Source: Neobacillus niacini
GTDB lineage: Bacteria > Bacillota > Bacilli > Bacillales > Cytobacillaceae
Direction of reading: 5' to 3'
Assembly: GCF_000759675.1 (NCBI RefSeq)
Contig: NZ_BAWM01000139.1
Location: forward strand, 62,001 to 126,000
DNA length: 64,000 nt
Shown here: positions 24,223-32,539 of the stretch, in pieces
How the letters are laid out: each line of letters begins with the position of its first letter
How positions within the stretch are numbered: position 1 is the stretch's first letter
Program-made: the position numbers and the translations under genes
The notes under the pieces: model-generated
What the model was told of the DNA's origin: nothing
The model's database searches: none
The model's input: only the letters and a program-made list of their open reading frames with translations

Positions 24223-26025
24223 ATGGCGAAAAATTGGATATTAAAAAATGCTGTTAAGAAGTATAAACCACATCTTATACAAACATTGAAGAATAATAAA
24301 GGGAATTTGAACACGGATTCAGTTGAATCTCTAGTTAAAGAAATGAAATGTGATTATGAAATTGTTGAAGTTAAAGGTAAAGGAAGAGAACGCATCATCT
24401 ATACGGATAAGAAGCGAAAAGAAAAGGAAAAAAAAGGAGACAAAAGGCGATTCAATAAGGGAATAGCACCGCCACATTCAAAGCACTTAGCACTCATGAT
24501 TATGAGTAAGATGGATGACATTGACAACAAGCCAAGGTCTAGAAACGGATGGGCGACTTATTTTGAACTGATATCACCTTCTGAGCAAGATATCATGAAT
24601 GGTATTTTCAGTGAAGAAGCACTTAAACCTTATAAAGCACACATGATTAAAATAGGAATTTTAGAGGATGGTGAAGAGAAGTTATTCCAAGACCTTGCTA
24701 ATACCTTAACTAAGGTTGCCAAAGGACAATTACAGACCGCACTTAATCACGCCGAGGATATGAAGTTGATTAGCAGAAAATCATCTTGGAAAGGCAAAGT
24801 GAAAGGTTCTAGAGAGCCAATTGATATCGATAAAGAAATTGCAGATGAAATCAATTTCATTGAAGATGAGTTACTCAAAAGGCATGGAATCTCTAAAGCA
24901 TATTCACTAATGATTAAGAACTGCCCAAAGACCAAGGCTTATAAGGCTGAGTGGCTTGAATATATCGAGAATGTTGAGGATGCTGAAGGCGATGCAATGC
25001 ACTTGCAGTATATTTACGAAGTGTTTCAAATTGATGTATTAAGCGAGAACGTATTTGACGAGTATATTAATACACATTATCCTTCTGAGGCAAATTCATT
25101 CAATTTGATTGAAAATGAACAAGCATATCATCGTAAGTTGCTTGATTATGTCGTAGAAAATGCACAAAGGAAGCATGACAATTACTTGATGAAGAAACTG
25201 GGAAAGAAGGTTCAACTTGAAGATGGTACGAAAGAACTGATGATAGCCTTAGGTAAATCAGAAGAAGTTGATGCTTCCATTCAGCATTGGGAGGAAGAAC
25301 AAGCCTTTTTAAATGGAAGAGAGCCTTCACCGTATATGGCTCTACTTGAGAGTGAAAAATATGTTGATTGCATTAGAAACATCTTTATTGAATTGCATGG
25401 TATAAATGCAATTGATTCAGAGAATTTCAAGAAAGTACAACAATTGAATCATGAACAAGAGAGGGAAGAACTTTCACGGTTAGGATTAAGAAATCGAGCG
25501 GAGGTTGAGAGACAGAAAAGTGTTAAGAATCAGATTCTTAATAATGATGAATCCAGCCTCAATGCTATGGAGCAACAAGAAGAACCAACCAACAGAGAGC
25601 AAAGTAAACAACATCAAACTAATGAAGCCGCCAAGGAGATTGAATTAGAAAACATTGAAGAAAAAAGAGTTACCACTGTAGCAGAGTCAAATATCGAACC
25701 TTCCAATCATTATGATGAAATTTTGGATGATGAATATCAAGCAGCAATGGAGGACATAAGAAACGAGATTCGTGAGTATGAAGAAAAGCATGGCGATAAA
25801 GCTATGGAATTCATGAGACTTGATTCAGTTATTAGGGAGTTGACAAGGGAGGTTACAGCAGAAGAGAGCATAGCTGAGTTTAAACAGAAATTGCAACAAG
25901 AACACAAGAAATGGGAAAAGCAGTTTGAGGGAAGACAGCCTACTAAATGGAGTCAAACCACGAACAATCCTATCGAAATATTTCAAAGAATTAGACATGG
26001 CGGTAATGATAAGGAGGACTCTTGA
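24223..26025 (+). CDS. Unrecognised 600-residue protein upstream of the reverse transcriptase
   Basis: No family recognised. The N-terminal third is basic, with a Lys-rich stretch at about 60-75 and a possible winged-helix-like segment (LFQDLANTLTKVAKGQLQTALNHAEDMKLISR, about 150-185), as found in some replication or regulatory proteins. The middle is helical and acidic. Residues about 430-480 are a Gln/Asn/Glu-rich linker, and the C-terminus has a predicted coiled coil (YQAAMEDIRNEIREYEEKHG). The ATG lies 16 bases after AAGGAG, a long spacing. It is preceded by the structured RNA and an inverted repeat, and followed after about 260 bases by the RT gene. A replication initiator or a nucleic-acid-binding partner are options. 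Confidence 0.6.
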   Translation: MAKNWILKNAVKKYKPHLIQTLKNNKGNLNTDSVESLVKEMKCDYEIVEVKGKGRERIIYTDKKRKEKEKKGDKRRFNKGIAPPHSKHLALMIMSKMDDIDNKPRSRNGWATYFELISPSEQDIMNGIFSEEALKPYKAHMIKIGILEDGEEKLFQDLANTLTKVAKGQLQTALNHAEDMKLISRKSSWKGKVKGSREPIDIDKEIADEINFIEDELLKRHGISKAYSLMIKNCPKTKAYKAEWLEYIENVEDAEGDAMHLQYIYEVFQIDVLSENVFDEYINTHYPSEANSFNLIENEQAYHRKLLDYVVENAQRKHDNYLMKKLGKKVQLEDGTKELMIALGKSEEVDASIQHWEEEQAFLNGREPSPYMALLESEKYVDCIRNIFIELHGINAIDSENFKKVQQLNHEQEREELSRLGLRNRAEVERQKSVKNQILNNDESSLNAMEQQEEPTNREQSKQHQTNEAAKEIELENIEEKRVTTVAESNIEPSNHYDEILDDEYQAAMEDIRNEIREYEEKHGDKAMEFMRLDSVIRELTREVTAEESIAEFKQKLQQEHKKWEKQFEGRQPTKWSQTTNNPIEIFQRIRHGGNDKEDS

Positions 26026-26150
26026 TTGAGGCTCTCCTTTTTTGTGCCTTGGAGCGGATGATTGAACATAGGGTCGGAATTTAAGACATCGTTACAAAAA
26101 CTAATAAAACCCGTCTTTTATTTTGTCTGACAAATATAGAATCTTAACTT
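26026..26150 (+). repeat. Intergenic repeat B, copy 1
   Basis: After a T run comes GGAGCGGATGATTGAACAT, and further on AATAAAACCCGTCTTTTAT. Related text occurs at about 29480-29525 (GGAGCAGATGATTGAACAT) and 36077-36170 (GGCGGGTGATTGAATGCA, AATAAAACCAGTCTTTTAT). It lies between the 600-residue gene and the RT. Confidence 0.6.
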
Positions 26151-26283
26151 GGATAAACAGAAAATCCTAAAACAAGTATATTGCATATTGAATATCATTG
26201 ATTTTTTGTTTGCGTTTAATATTGAGGAGGATATTTTACATTTTTTGTCGAAATCCATTCTATTACTTATTGGGGGAGATAAT

Positions 26284-27879
26284 TTGTTAAAACTAAGAAC
26301 TGAGTCATTAGAATGGGCATTGAAACATATAGAGAATTATGGGGATACCGATATTTTCCCAGTTCCTTTTGAATATGAAGCAATTAGGTATTTATGGGAT
26401 ACTAATACAAGAGAATTACCTAATGGTACAAATCTTAAAGAGTACTTAAGAAATCAAGATATGTTACAGTGGAAAGTAAGGGATTTTAGAAAGTGTCTTA
26501 CACCGAAACATCAATATGGTTTTCGGCAATCCACTCAATTAGACCCTTTGGATACATTGGTGTATCTAGCTTTAGTCTACGAGATTGGTCATGACATAGA
26601 ATCAAAGAGGATACCCGTGGATAGGAACGTAAGTTTTTCTTATAGATTTAATCCAGATGATGAGGGGAGAATGTTTGATTCTGAAATTCATTATGGAAGT
26701 TTCTTGAATTATTGCGAAACGAAAGTTGATGAATTTATTGGTGATGAAAACATTAAATATATTGTAGTAGCAGATATAGCAGATTTTTTCCCTAGACTAT
26801 ACTTACATCCATTGGAAAATGCTTTAAGTTCTTGTACTACGAAGACCAATCACGCTATTGCAATAAAAAAGTTATTAAACAATTGGAATTATAGCATTTC
26901 TTACGGAATACCAGTTGGACAGGACGCATCAAGATTACTAGCAGAACTTACACTTAATGATATAGACCAAGGATTGATTGGTGAAGGTGTTGATTTTTGT
27001 AGATATGTTGATGATTTTAGAATATTTTGCTCTAGTGAAAAAGAGGCTTATCAACAGTTAGCGATATTAGCGGAAATGTTGTTTGAAAATCACGGTTTAA
27101 CATTACAACAGCACAAGACTAGAATAGTGCCTGTAGATGAATTCAGAAGGGAATACTTAAAATCTAGAGAATCAGTAGAGATAGAGAGATTATCTGATAA
27201 GTTTTGGGAAATACTTCAAGAGATTGGGATAGACGACCCATATGGAGATATTAATTATGATTTTCTTCCAGAAGATTTTCAACAAGAAATCGATAGGATG
27301 AACCTTTTGGAAATTCTTCAAGAGCAAATTGACTCAGAAAGTGCCGATTCAAAAATAGTCGGGTTTGTTTTGAGAAGGATGGCTCAATTGCAAAATACAG
27401 ATGCGTTAGATTTAGTTTTAGAGAATATTGATAAATTATATACTTCTTTTAAGCATATCTTTGTTTATCTAAATGAATTAGACTTAAATGAGTCGCAAAA
27501 GGAGTCAGTAAGTGAAAAGCTAATTAGCATACTTGATGATTCAATTGTTGGTCATTTAGAGTATCATAGAATGTGGTTATTTCACACTTTTAGCAATGGG
27601 CAAGGATGGAATATCGATAAACTGGCAACATTCTACAATGAATATTTTGATGATACTTCAAGAAGGAAAATAATACTGGCACTTGGTCAAGAAAATCAAC
27701 AATCGTGGTTTAAGACTAGGAAGAGAAGTATAATGCAATTGCCTAATTGGCAAAGGAGGGCATTTTTAGCTGCTGCTAAGTGTCTACCTGGAGATGAAGC
27801 AAGTCATTGGTATCGCTCAATTTTACCTAGATTGGATGTTTTAGAGGTAGCTGTTGTAAAGTGGGCAATGAGTAGGTAA
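26284..27879 (+). CDS. Reverse transcriptase, defence-type (Abi/UG-like), with helical C-terminal region
   Basis: Numbered from TTG 26284 (five bases after GGGGGAG), the protein has 531 residues. The N-terminus has ALKHIENYGDTDIFPVPFE. RT motif A is VVADIADFFPRLY with D164. The fingers/palm stretch GIPVGQDASRLLAELTL is at about 208-224, and motif C is YVDD at 241-244. An acidic, helix-rich C-terminal half of about 260 residues follows, with no maturase X domain, no HNH endonuclease and no RNase H. This is the layout of abortive-infection and 'unknown group' RTs that act in phage defence, rather than of group II introns or retrons. I cannot assign the subgroup. A frame open from TTG 26149 exists but lacks a good site. 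Confidence 0.82.
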   Translation: MLKLRTESLEWALKHIENYGDTDIFPVPFEYEAIRYLWDTNTRELPNGTNLKEYLRNQDMLQWKVRDFRKCLTPKHQYGFRQSTQLDPLDTLVYLALVYEIGHDIESKRIPVDRNVSFSYRFNPDDEGRMFDSEIHYGSFLNYCETKVDEFIGDENIKYIVVADIADFFPRLYLHPLENALSSCTTKTNHAIAIKKLLNNWNYSISYGIPVGQDASRLLAELTLNDIDQGLIGEGVDFCRYVDDFRIFCSSEKEAYQQLAILAEMLFENHGLTLQQHKTRIVPVDEFRREYLKSRESVEIERLSDKFWEILQEIGIDDPYGDINYDFLPEDFQQEIDRMNLLEILQEQIDSESADSKIVGFVLRRMAQLQNTDALDLVLENIDKLYTSFKHIFVYLNELDLNESQKESVSEKLISILDDSIVGHLEYHRMWLFHTFSNGQGWNIDKLATFYNEYFDDTSRRKIILALGQENQQSWFKTRKRSIMQLPNWQRRAFLAAAKCLPGDEASHWYRSILPRLDVLEVAVVKWAMSR

Positions 27880-27939
27880 ACTATTAGATGATTACAATGG
27901 CATGATAAAATAGTTAATATTGTGAAAAAGAATGAGAAA

Positions 27940-27975
27940 ATGAGCCACTGATTTTTATTATCGGTGGCTTTTACT
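27940..27975 (+). terminator. Intrinsic terminator of the RT gene
   Basis: GAGCCACTGAT pairs with ATCGGTGGCT, followed by TTTTACTTTT. Confidence 0.78.
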
Positions 27976-28146
27976 TTTGAGGTAGCTAATGAGTCGGTAG
28001 AATGATACAAAACTAAACATTCCTAACATGTGTCTGAGGAGTGGTCTAAATGGTATAGGATTGGATTTTTGGAGTGCGGGGCAGGAATGTGAAATATCTA
28101 AATAGAATAGAAACATAACATTTATTGGATAGGGAGGGATTTTTTT

Positions 28147-28638
28147 ATGTTAAAGGCTTGTTGGAGAAATTTACTATACATCCTTGACCATAAACTGAAT
28201 GTTCTTATTGAATGTTGGAAAGAAGGTTTATATATACAAGGGATTACTCATGATTTATCGAAGTTTTCACCAAAGGAATTTTTTCCGTATGCCAAGAAAT
28301 TTTTCTCAGATGGAAAACTAAGTACTAATGATGAGATGAAATGGAAATATGCTTGGCTTAATCATCAACGTAAAAATAAGCATCATTGGGAATATTGGGT
28401 TGTTGACCCGAATAATAAACAAGCATTACCAATGCCTAGAAAATATCTCGTTGAAATGGTATGTGATTGGCGTTCGTTTTCAAGGAAATGGGGAAGGAAG
28501 GTAAAAAAATCAACTTTAGACCTTACAGATAAGATAGTGCTGCATCCAGATACAAAAAGAGAACTCGAGATTATCATGAGGAATAAAAGAGAAGATGACT
28601 CTAAAGAAATTACTTCATTGTCAAAAGAGATAAGATAA
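28147..28638 (+). CDS. DUF5662 family protein
   Basis: A 163-residue protein matching the DUF5662 pattern common in phages and Firmicutes: H-K-L near residue 16, GLYIQGITHDLSKFSPKEF (HDxSK), a middle AWLNHQRKNKHHWEYWV, and MPRKYLVEMVCDW. The spaced His/Asp residues (HD, NH, KHHWE) suggest a metal centre of the HD-phosphohydrolase kind, but no activity is established for the family as far as I know. GGAGGG precedes the ATG. The gene is followed by copy 1 of the hairpin repeat that ends several cargo genes. Confidence 0.78.
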   Translation: MLKACWRNLLYILDHKLNVLIECWKEGLYIQGITHDLSKFSPKEFFPYAKKFFSDGKLSTNDEMKWKYAWLNHQRKNKHHWEYWVVDPNNKQALPMPRKYLVEMVCDWRSFSRKWGRKVKKSTLDLTDKIVLHPDTKRELEIIMRNKREDDSKEITSLSKEIR

Positions 28639-28656
28639 TCATTGTTCTAACGGAAT

Positions 28657-28681
28657 GCGTTTCTGTAACAAGCAGGAACGC
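28657..28681 (+). repeat. Cargo hairpin repeat H, copy 1
   Basis: GCGTTTCTG-TAACAAG-CAGGAACGC just after the DUF5662 gene. Unlike the other copies it has no T run. It is followed by AGGAAAAGGGAGCGATAAC, text that recurs near 34212. Confidence 0.8.
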
Positions 28682-28840
28682 ATACAGAGGAAAAGGGAGC
28701 GATAACTTCAAACTCTTACCTGTCTGTATGAAGAAGGAATAATTAATTTCTATATCGAATCCACTAAAAGCAAGAAATGTTGTTATAACCATTGGAAGAA
28801 TATATAAATAGAAGGCAATTAGGATACGTAGGGGGAGAAT

Positions 28841-29338
28841 ATGGAATCTAAGCTAATTATCATACGAGGAAACTCTGGGAGTGGAAAAACAACAACTGCT
28901 AAAAGTCTTCAAAATCATTTGGGGCATGGGACGCTCTTGGTTTCTCAGGATGTCGTTCGCCGTGAAATGTTGAAGGTTCACGATAGAGAAGGGAATCTTT
29001 CAATTGATTTGATTCGCCAAATCGCAGAATACGGTAAAGATAAATGTGAATTTGTTATTGTGGAAGGAATCTTGAATAAAAGTCGTTATGGTGAAATGCT
29101 GAATAACTTAATCCAGTTCTATAACCAAAAGATATATACATATTATTTTGATTTATCCTTTGAGGAAACAGTCATACGTCACAACTCTAGTTCGAAAAAG
29201 ATGGATTTTGGAGAAGATTCTTTACGTGGCTGGTGGAATCCAAACGATTATCTTGGCGTGGATGGAGAAATGATATTGACTAATGATATGTCACAAAACG
29301 ATGTATTGAAACTGATTTTAAATCAATTGCAAGAGTAA
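28841..29338 (+). CDS. Small P-loop kinase-like protein
   Basis: A 165-residue cytosolic protein with Walker A GNSGSGKTT (10-18) right at the start, then VSQDVVRREML (a strand end plus LID-like Arg pair as in small-molecule kinases), EFVIVEGIL as Walker B, and an FEETVIRHNSS segment. The architecture fits AAA_33/zeta-toxin/chloramphenicol-phosphotransferase-like kinases. The substrate is unknown, and kinases of this type in mobile elements may modify antibiotics, nucleotides or cell-wall precursors. TAGGGGGAGAAT precedes the ATG. It stands as a single-gene cassette between repeated spacers. Confidence 0.75.
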   Translation: MESKLIIIRGNSGSGKTTTAKSLQNHLGHGTLLVSQDVVRREMLKVHDREGNLSIDLIRQIAEYGKDKCEFVIVEGILNKSRYGEMLNNLIQFYNQKIYTYYFDLSFEETVIRHNSSSKKMDFGEDSLRGWWNPNDYLGVDGEMILTNDMSQNDVLKLILNQLQE

Positions 29339-29456
29339 TTATTTCGATTGGTTTGAAATACTAATTTTCTTCTTCAACTATCTGTTGCTTTTCTACAAAA
29401 CAACATTATGTTATTATGCACTATTAAAAGGGTGGTCTTAAAAAAAGTGTAGTCAA

Positions 29457-29488
29457 GGGATGACTCAGATTTGAGTATCCTTTTTTTG
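29457..29488 (+). terminator. Intrinsic terminator with repeat B, copy 2
   Basis: GGATGACTCA-GAT-TTGAGTATCC followed by seven T, then TTGGAGCAGATGATTGAACAT shared with the repeat at 26040. It lies between the kinase gene and the HEPN-like gene. The 358-base gap holds no other gene. Confidence 0.8.
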
Positions 29489-29696
29489 TTTGGAGCAGAT
29501 GATTGAACATGTAGACATGATTTATGAATAAAAAATCTGTGATATTATTAAGAGTTAACAATCCCTTAGATTGGCTAGTTAGTTGAACAAGCAACTGTGA
29601 AGTTTTAGCTGATTTTGTTATTCTTAAATTAGGGTTCGTAATGAAAAAGAAAAAGGGTTCATACGAATTGAATACAATTGTTAAAGAGGGGAAAAA

Positions 29697-30773
29697 ATGA
29701 AACAGTTTGAAATTGTACCACACACAGGTGGGAAACTTATGATAGTCCCTTCTCAAAATATGATTGGTTTTGAAAACCAATCAGACCATGCCGCTGCTAG
29801 CTTTCAACTGTGCTTTTCTTTAGTAGATGGTTCTGTGACCTACATTCCATTCGGTGGCTTAGGTACTAATAACATACCAAATGGTGGAATACCTATATAT
29901 GTATTTTCTGATAATGAAGGATATTTTGGTAGAACTTGCCCAGTATGTAACGGATATTTTAGGACAGATTCAGGCGGAGAAGAATATTTTTGTCCTTATT
30001 GTTCTCACTTTGACCGCTCATTAGCATTTTCGACAGCAACTCAGCGAGAATATATTCAAGTTTATATAAATACAGTTCTCTCCGCTTTACAAGATAAATG
30101 TGATACCAAGATAGATTTGGATGGAATCATTGCTAATCTTTCCAATAACAGGTCTCCGTTTGTTTACTCTGAGGAAAGACAACAAAGGAACAATAAGTGT
30201 AAGTCTTGTAAAACAAGGTATGATATTTTAGGTGAATTTGGCTGTTGTCCGAATTGCGGAAGCCTTAATACATTTGAAGTTTTTAATGATAGTCTTAATC
30301 GCTTATTGAAACGCTTAAACAATTCTCTAATAGAAGTTGAACCAGAAACTCATTCATATGAATGGGTAGATGTATTAAAAAACTGCGTTTCTGAATTTGA
30401 AGCTATGGCTAAAGATATCAGTAAACAATTAGTCAGACTCCCTGCAACGCCAAGTAGAAAAGAAGAAATCAGACGAATTAATTTTCAAAGAATATCTGAG
30501 GCAAATGATAACCTAAGTAACTGGTTTGGTATCGACTTTTTGAAAGGAATATCTAATGAGGATAGACTCTTTATAAGTCGCTGTTTCCATAGAAGACATA
30601 TCCTAACTCACAACGCAGGTGTGGTTGATGAAAAATATATCAAAAACACTGAAGATACAACCGTTAGGTTAAATCAGAAAATTTATGTAGAGAAAGATGA
30701 AGCAATTAAGCTTATTAGTTTAATGAGAACCATAGCTAAGAAACTATTCGATGGCTATGAGAGCATCTCTTAG
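29697..30773 (+). CDS. Zinc-ribbon protein with HEPN-like C-terminal domain
   Basis: A 358-residue protein. N-terminal about 75 residues unknown. A first zinc ribbon has C81-x2-C84 and C99-x2-C102, a second C168-x2-C171 and C184-x2-C187. The C-terminal about 120 residues are helical and contain RHILTHNAGVVDEKYI with R300-x4-H305. This Arg-x4-6-His motif and the following N-x-G-x-V-D pattern are marks of HEPN-type domains, many of which are RNases in toxin-antitoxin and antiphage systems. A substrate-sensing zinc module joined to a HEPN effector is a plausible reading. AGAGGGG precedes the ATG. It stands alone, convergent with a minus-strand pair. Confidence 0.6.
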   Translation: MKQFEIVPHTGGKLMIVPSQNMIGFENQSDHAAASFQLCFSLVDGSVTYIPFGGLGTNNIPNGGIPIYVFSDNEGYFGRTCPVCNGYFRTDSGGEEYFCPYCSHFDRSLAFSTATQREYIQVYINTVLSALQDKCDTKIDLDGIIANLSNNRSPFVYSEERQQRNNKCKSCKTRYDILGEFGCCPNCGSLNTFEVFNDSLNRLLKRLNNSLIEVEPETHSYEWVDVLKNCVSEFEAMAKDISKQLVRLPATPSRKEEIRRINFQRISEANDNLSNWFGIDFLKGISNEDRLFISRCFHRRHILTHNAGVVDEKYIKNTEDTTVRLNQKIYVEKDEAIKLISLMRTIAKKLFDGYESIS

Positions 30774-30816
30774 TACCTCATTTATTCAGCTAAAGTTGCT
30801 TCAATAATGATATAAA

Positions 30817-30854
30817 AAAAGCTTGAGGATAGTCATCACATCCTCAAGCTTTTC
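30817..30854. terminator. Bidirectional terminator
   Basis: AAAAGCTTGAGGAT and ATCCTCAAGCTTTT pair perfectly around nine bases, between converging genes. Confidence 0.88.
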
Positions 30855-30887
30855 TGACTTACTAATTCAAGGGAAGCTTATCTACCA

Positions 30888-31712
30888 TTAGAATTGCATG
30901 CTACCAAACGCTTGAACAACCTTATCTATTTGCATGGCTAAGAAGGTACTATCATCTACAACTGTTCTTATTTTGTTTAGAGACTCCCTTGCTCTCCGAA
31001 TAACAGATGGTTTCGGTTGTTCTCCAGATTCAATTGCATTCGTTGCTTCTCCTACAAAATCAATTGCATCTTCTTTATCAGCAGAATTTTCAATTTTTTC
31101 CTCTTTCAAAGCAGCAATTAGTTCTTTTGCAAGTGATAAAAGTTCTTCATTACTATTTTGGCTGTTTGTTTGTTGGTTAGCTTGAATATTGCCTGTTTCA
31201 GTAAAGTTTAACTGCCCAACATTTCCTTGTACTAAAACTTTTGCATTCGGTCTTTCATCAATACCCATTTCAATCGCCTTCTCTTCTAAATAATCTGTGA
31301 TATGATTTACCAATAGTTTTACTACTACCCTATTAAACTCACGTATACTGTCTGCAAACGTTGCACCACGGTATATTGCATATGACAGCGAAACCGTATC
31401 ATATCTGTCAAAATTCTCTGTACTGTATTTCAATAACTGATATATGAAGGCTATTTCTTCGTTGATATTAATAGGAATATCAAATTTATCATGATATCCC
31501 TTTTCTTGTATTATCGTCTTCATATCGAACTCTGTAACATTGTTTTTGCTGATAAAGTCAAACAAGATTGGCTCATTCTCGATATACATAATAAATCTTG
31601 TTGCTAACCTCATTGCTTCATATGTATCTTGAGCATTGAGTAAATCCCCTGCAACTCGTCTGAATTGCCTCGAAATTAACTTGAACTCTTTCACATCAAT
31701 GATTTTTTCCAA
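30888..31712 (-). CDS. Unrecognised 274-residue protein, partner of the zinc-ribbon gene
   Basis: No family recognised. Residues 1-160 are predicted helical and globular (IIDVKEFKLISRQFRRVAGDLL ... FNRVVVKLLVNHI). Then comes an Asn/Gln-rich linker (NVGQLNFTETGNIQANQQTN), then a helical C-terminal part with SLAKELIAALKEE and PSVIRRARESLNKIRTVVDDSTFLA. This layout (globular part, polar linker, short helical tail) is seen in several phage-response proteins, but I cannot prove kinship. TTG 31712 begins directly after the stop of the upstream zinc-ribbon gene, whose last codons provide GGGGTG as binding site, so the two are translationally coupled. Confidence 0.65.
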   Translation of the reverse strand: MEKIIDVKEFKLISRQFRRVAGDLLNAQDTYEAMRLATRFIMYIENEPILFDFISKNNVTEFDMKTIIQEKGYHDKFDIPININEEIAFIYQLLKYSTENFDRYDTVSLSYAIYRGATFADSIREFNRVVVKLLVNHITDYLEEKAIEMGIDERPNAKVLVQGNVGQLNFTETGNIQANQQTNSQNSNEELLSLAKELIAALKEEKIENSADKEDAIDFVGEATNAIESGEQPKPSVIRRARESLNKIRTVVDDSTFLAMQIDKVVQAFGSMQF

Positions 31713-32159
31713 TTAGTTCACCCCACAATATGGACAAAACGGCTTTATTGTCTTGGACAATAGTGAGAGTTTTGCCTTTCTATTACAACATAAGAACTCA
31801 ATTTGCTCCAAGTCATCATTCTCAAACAATGCTCTAGGTGGTATATTTGGTAAAGGTTTTCCTCTTTTGAATGTTATGTTCTTGTACTTCCTTGTAGTTC
31901 TTTCGAAGCCTTTAAACATATCATTCAACATATCCATTGCCTCGTTCATAACAAGTGTCTCTGCATGCTCTATTATATCAGCAGTGTAGTAAGTAGGAAT
32001 AGGACTTGGTATCCCACAAATTGGACAAAACAACTCAATAACATCATCTTCTTGGACCTCGGCGGCTTTCAATTTGAAGTCTTCACCACATAACGAGCAT
32101 TTAAATGAACTAAACCCCTCAATGTCACCTTGTTTAGAAATTACAAAATTCTTTTTCAT
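31713..32159 (-). CDS. Two-zinc-ribbon protein, first gene of a coupled pair
   Basis: About 148 residues. The N-terminal ribbon has CSLC then FCPICG about 22 residues later. A middle helical region contains AETLVMNEAMDMLNDMFKGFERTT. The C-terminal half has a second cysteine set, LCCNRKAKL and FCPYCGVN. No catalytic motif is seen. The same Cys-Pro-x-Cys style of ribbon occurs in the HEPN-like protein encoded convergently next door. ATG 32159 lies seven bases after GGGAGG; the in-frame GTG at 32165 is too close. Probably a nucleic-acid or protein adaptor for the coupled 274-residue protein. Confidence 0.65.
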   Translation of the reverse strand: MKKNFVISKQGDIEGFSSFKCSLCGEDFKLKAAEVQEDDVIELFCPICGIPSPIPTYYTADIIEHAETLVMNEAMDMLNDMFKGFERTTRKYKNITFKRGKPLPNIPPRALFENDDLEQIEFLCCNRKAKLSLLSKTIKPFCPYCGVN

Positions 32160-32478
32160 TTTCACACCTCCCTAGGGTTATTACCTGTTATTTCCATAAG
32201 TTAATTATAATACATGAGATAGGTTTGAGCATCTTTATGAAGAATTAAAAATCCCGACTATTCCCCCTGGTCAATTGAATGATAGCTTAACAGGCAGGTA
32301 AACAACGTTGTGGCTTATCTTCTTGTGTTTATCTGCGATTTATGGAGTTCCTCCATTGTAATTAAAGAATTAGTAAATACATAGAGGAAAAGGATTAACT
32401 TTCAAGAAATTGTAAAAGGGTAGTTGTTTAAGACCAACCAAAAGGACGTTTCGTTATTTAGATATGAAAATAAATTCT
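32160..32478. other. Gene-free stretch before the ECF sigma gene
   Basis: It carries no frame worth calling. GTGGCTTATCTTCTTGTG near 32311 resembles text at about 36944-36973 (AAGATAAGC...GTGGCTCACCTTCTTGTGG), another hint that cargo spacers are copied. GAGGAAAAGGATTAACTT near 32383 resembles spacer text at 28690 and 34212. Confidence 0.45.
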
Positions 32479-32505
32479 TGTAACCTTTCCATAGGCTCAA
32501 ACGAT
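32479..32505 (+). promoter_or_regulatory. ECF-type promoter, probably autoregulated
   Basis: TGTAAC (32479-32484), 17 bases, CGAT (32502-32505). This fits the ECF pattern of an AAC-containing -35 and CG-containing -10, 35 bases before the sigma gene. Autoregulation is usual for such genes. Confidence 0.6.
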
Positions 32506-32539
32506 TAATATATGTAAACAAAATTGAGGGGGGAACGAT

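Noticed and set aside
26026..26283. Retron msr-msd RNA directly before the RT
   Set aside because: No pair of inverted repeats with a branching G and no long stem-loops typical of msd; the region is spacer repeat B and AT-rich sequence.
26149..26283. Longer N-terminus of the RT from TTG 26149
   Set aside because: No ribosome binding site before it, whereas GGGGGAG lies five bases before TTG 26284 where family-like sequence begins.
26284..27879. RT as part of a group II intron
   Set aside because: No maturase X or endonuclease domain follows the RT motifs, and no domain V/VI-like hairpin is seen downstream.
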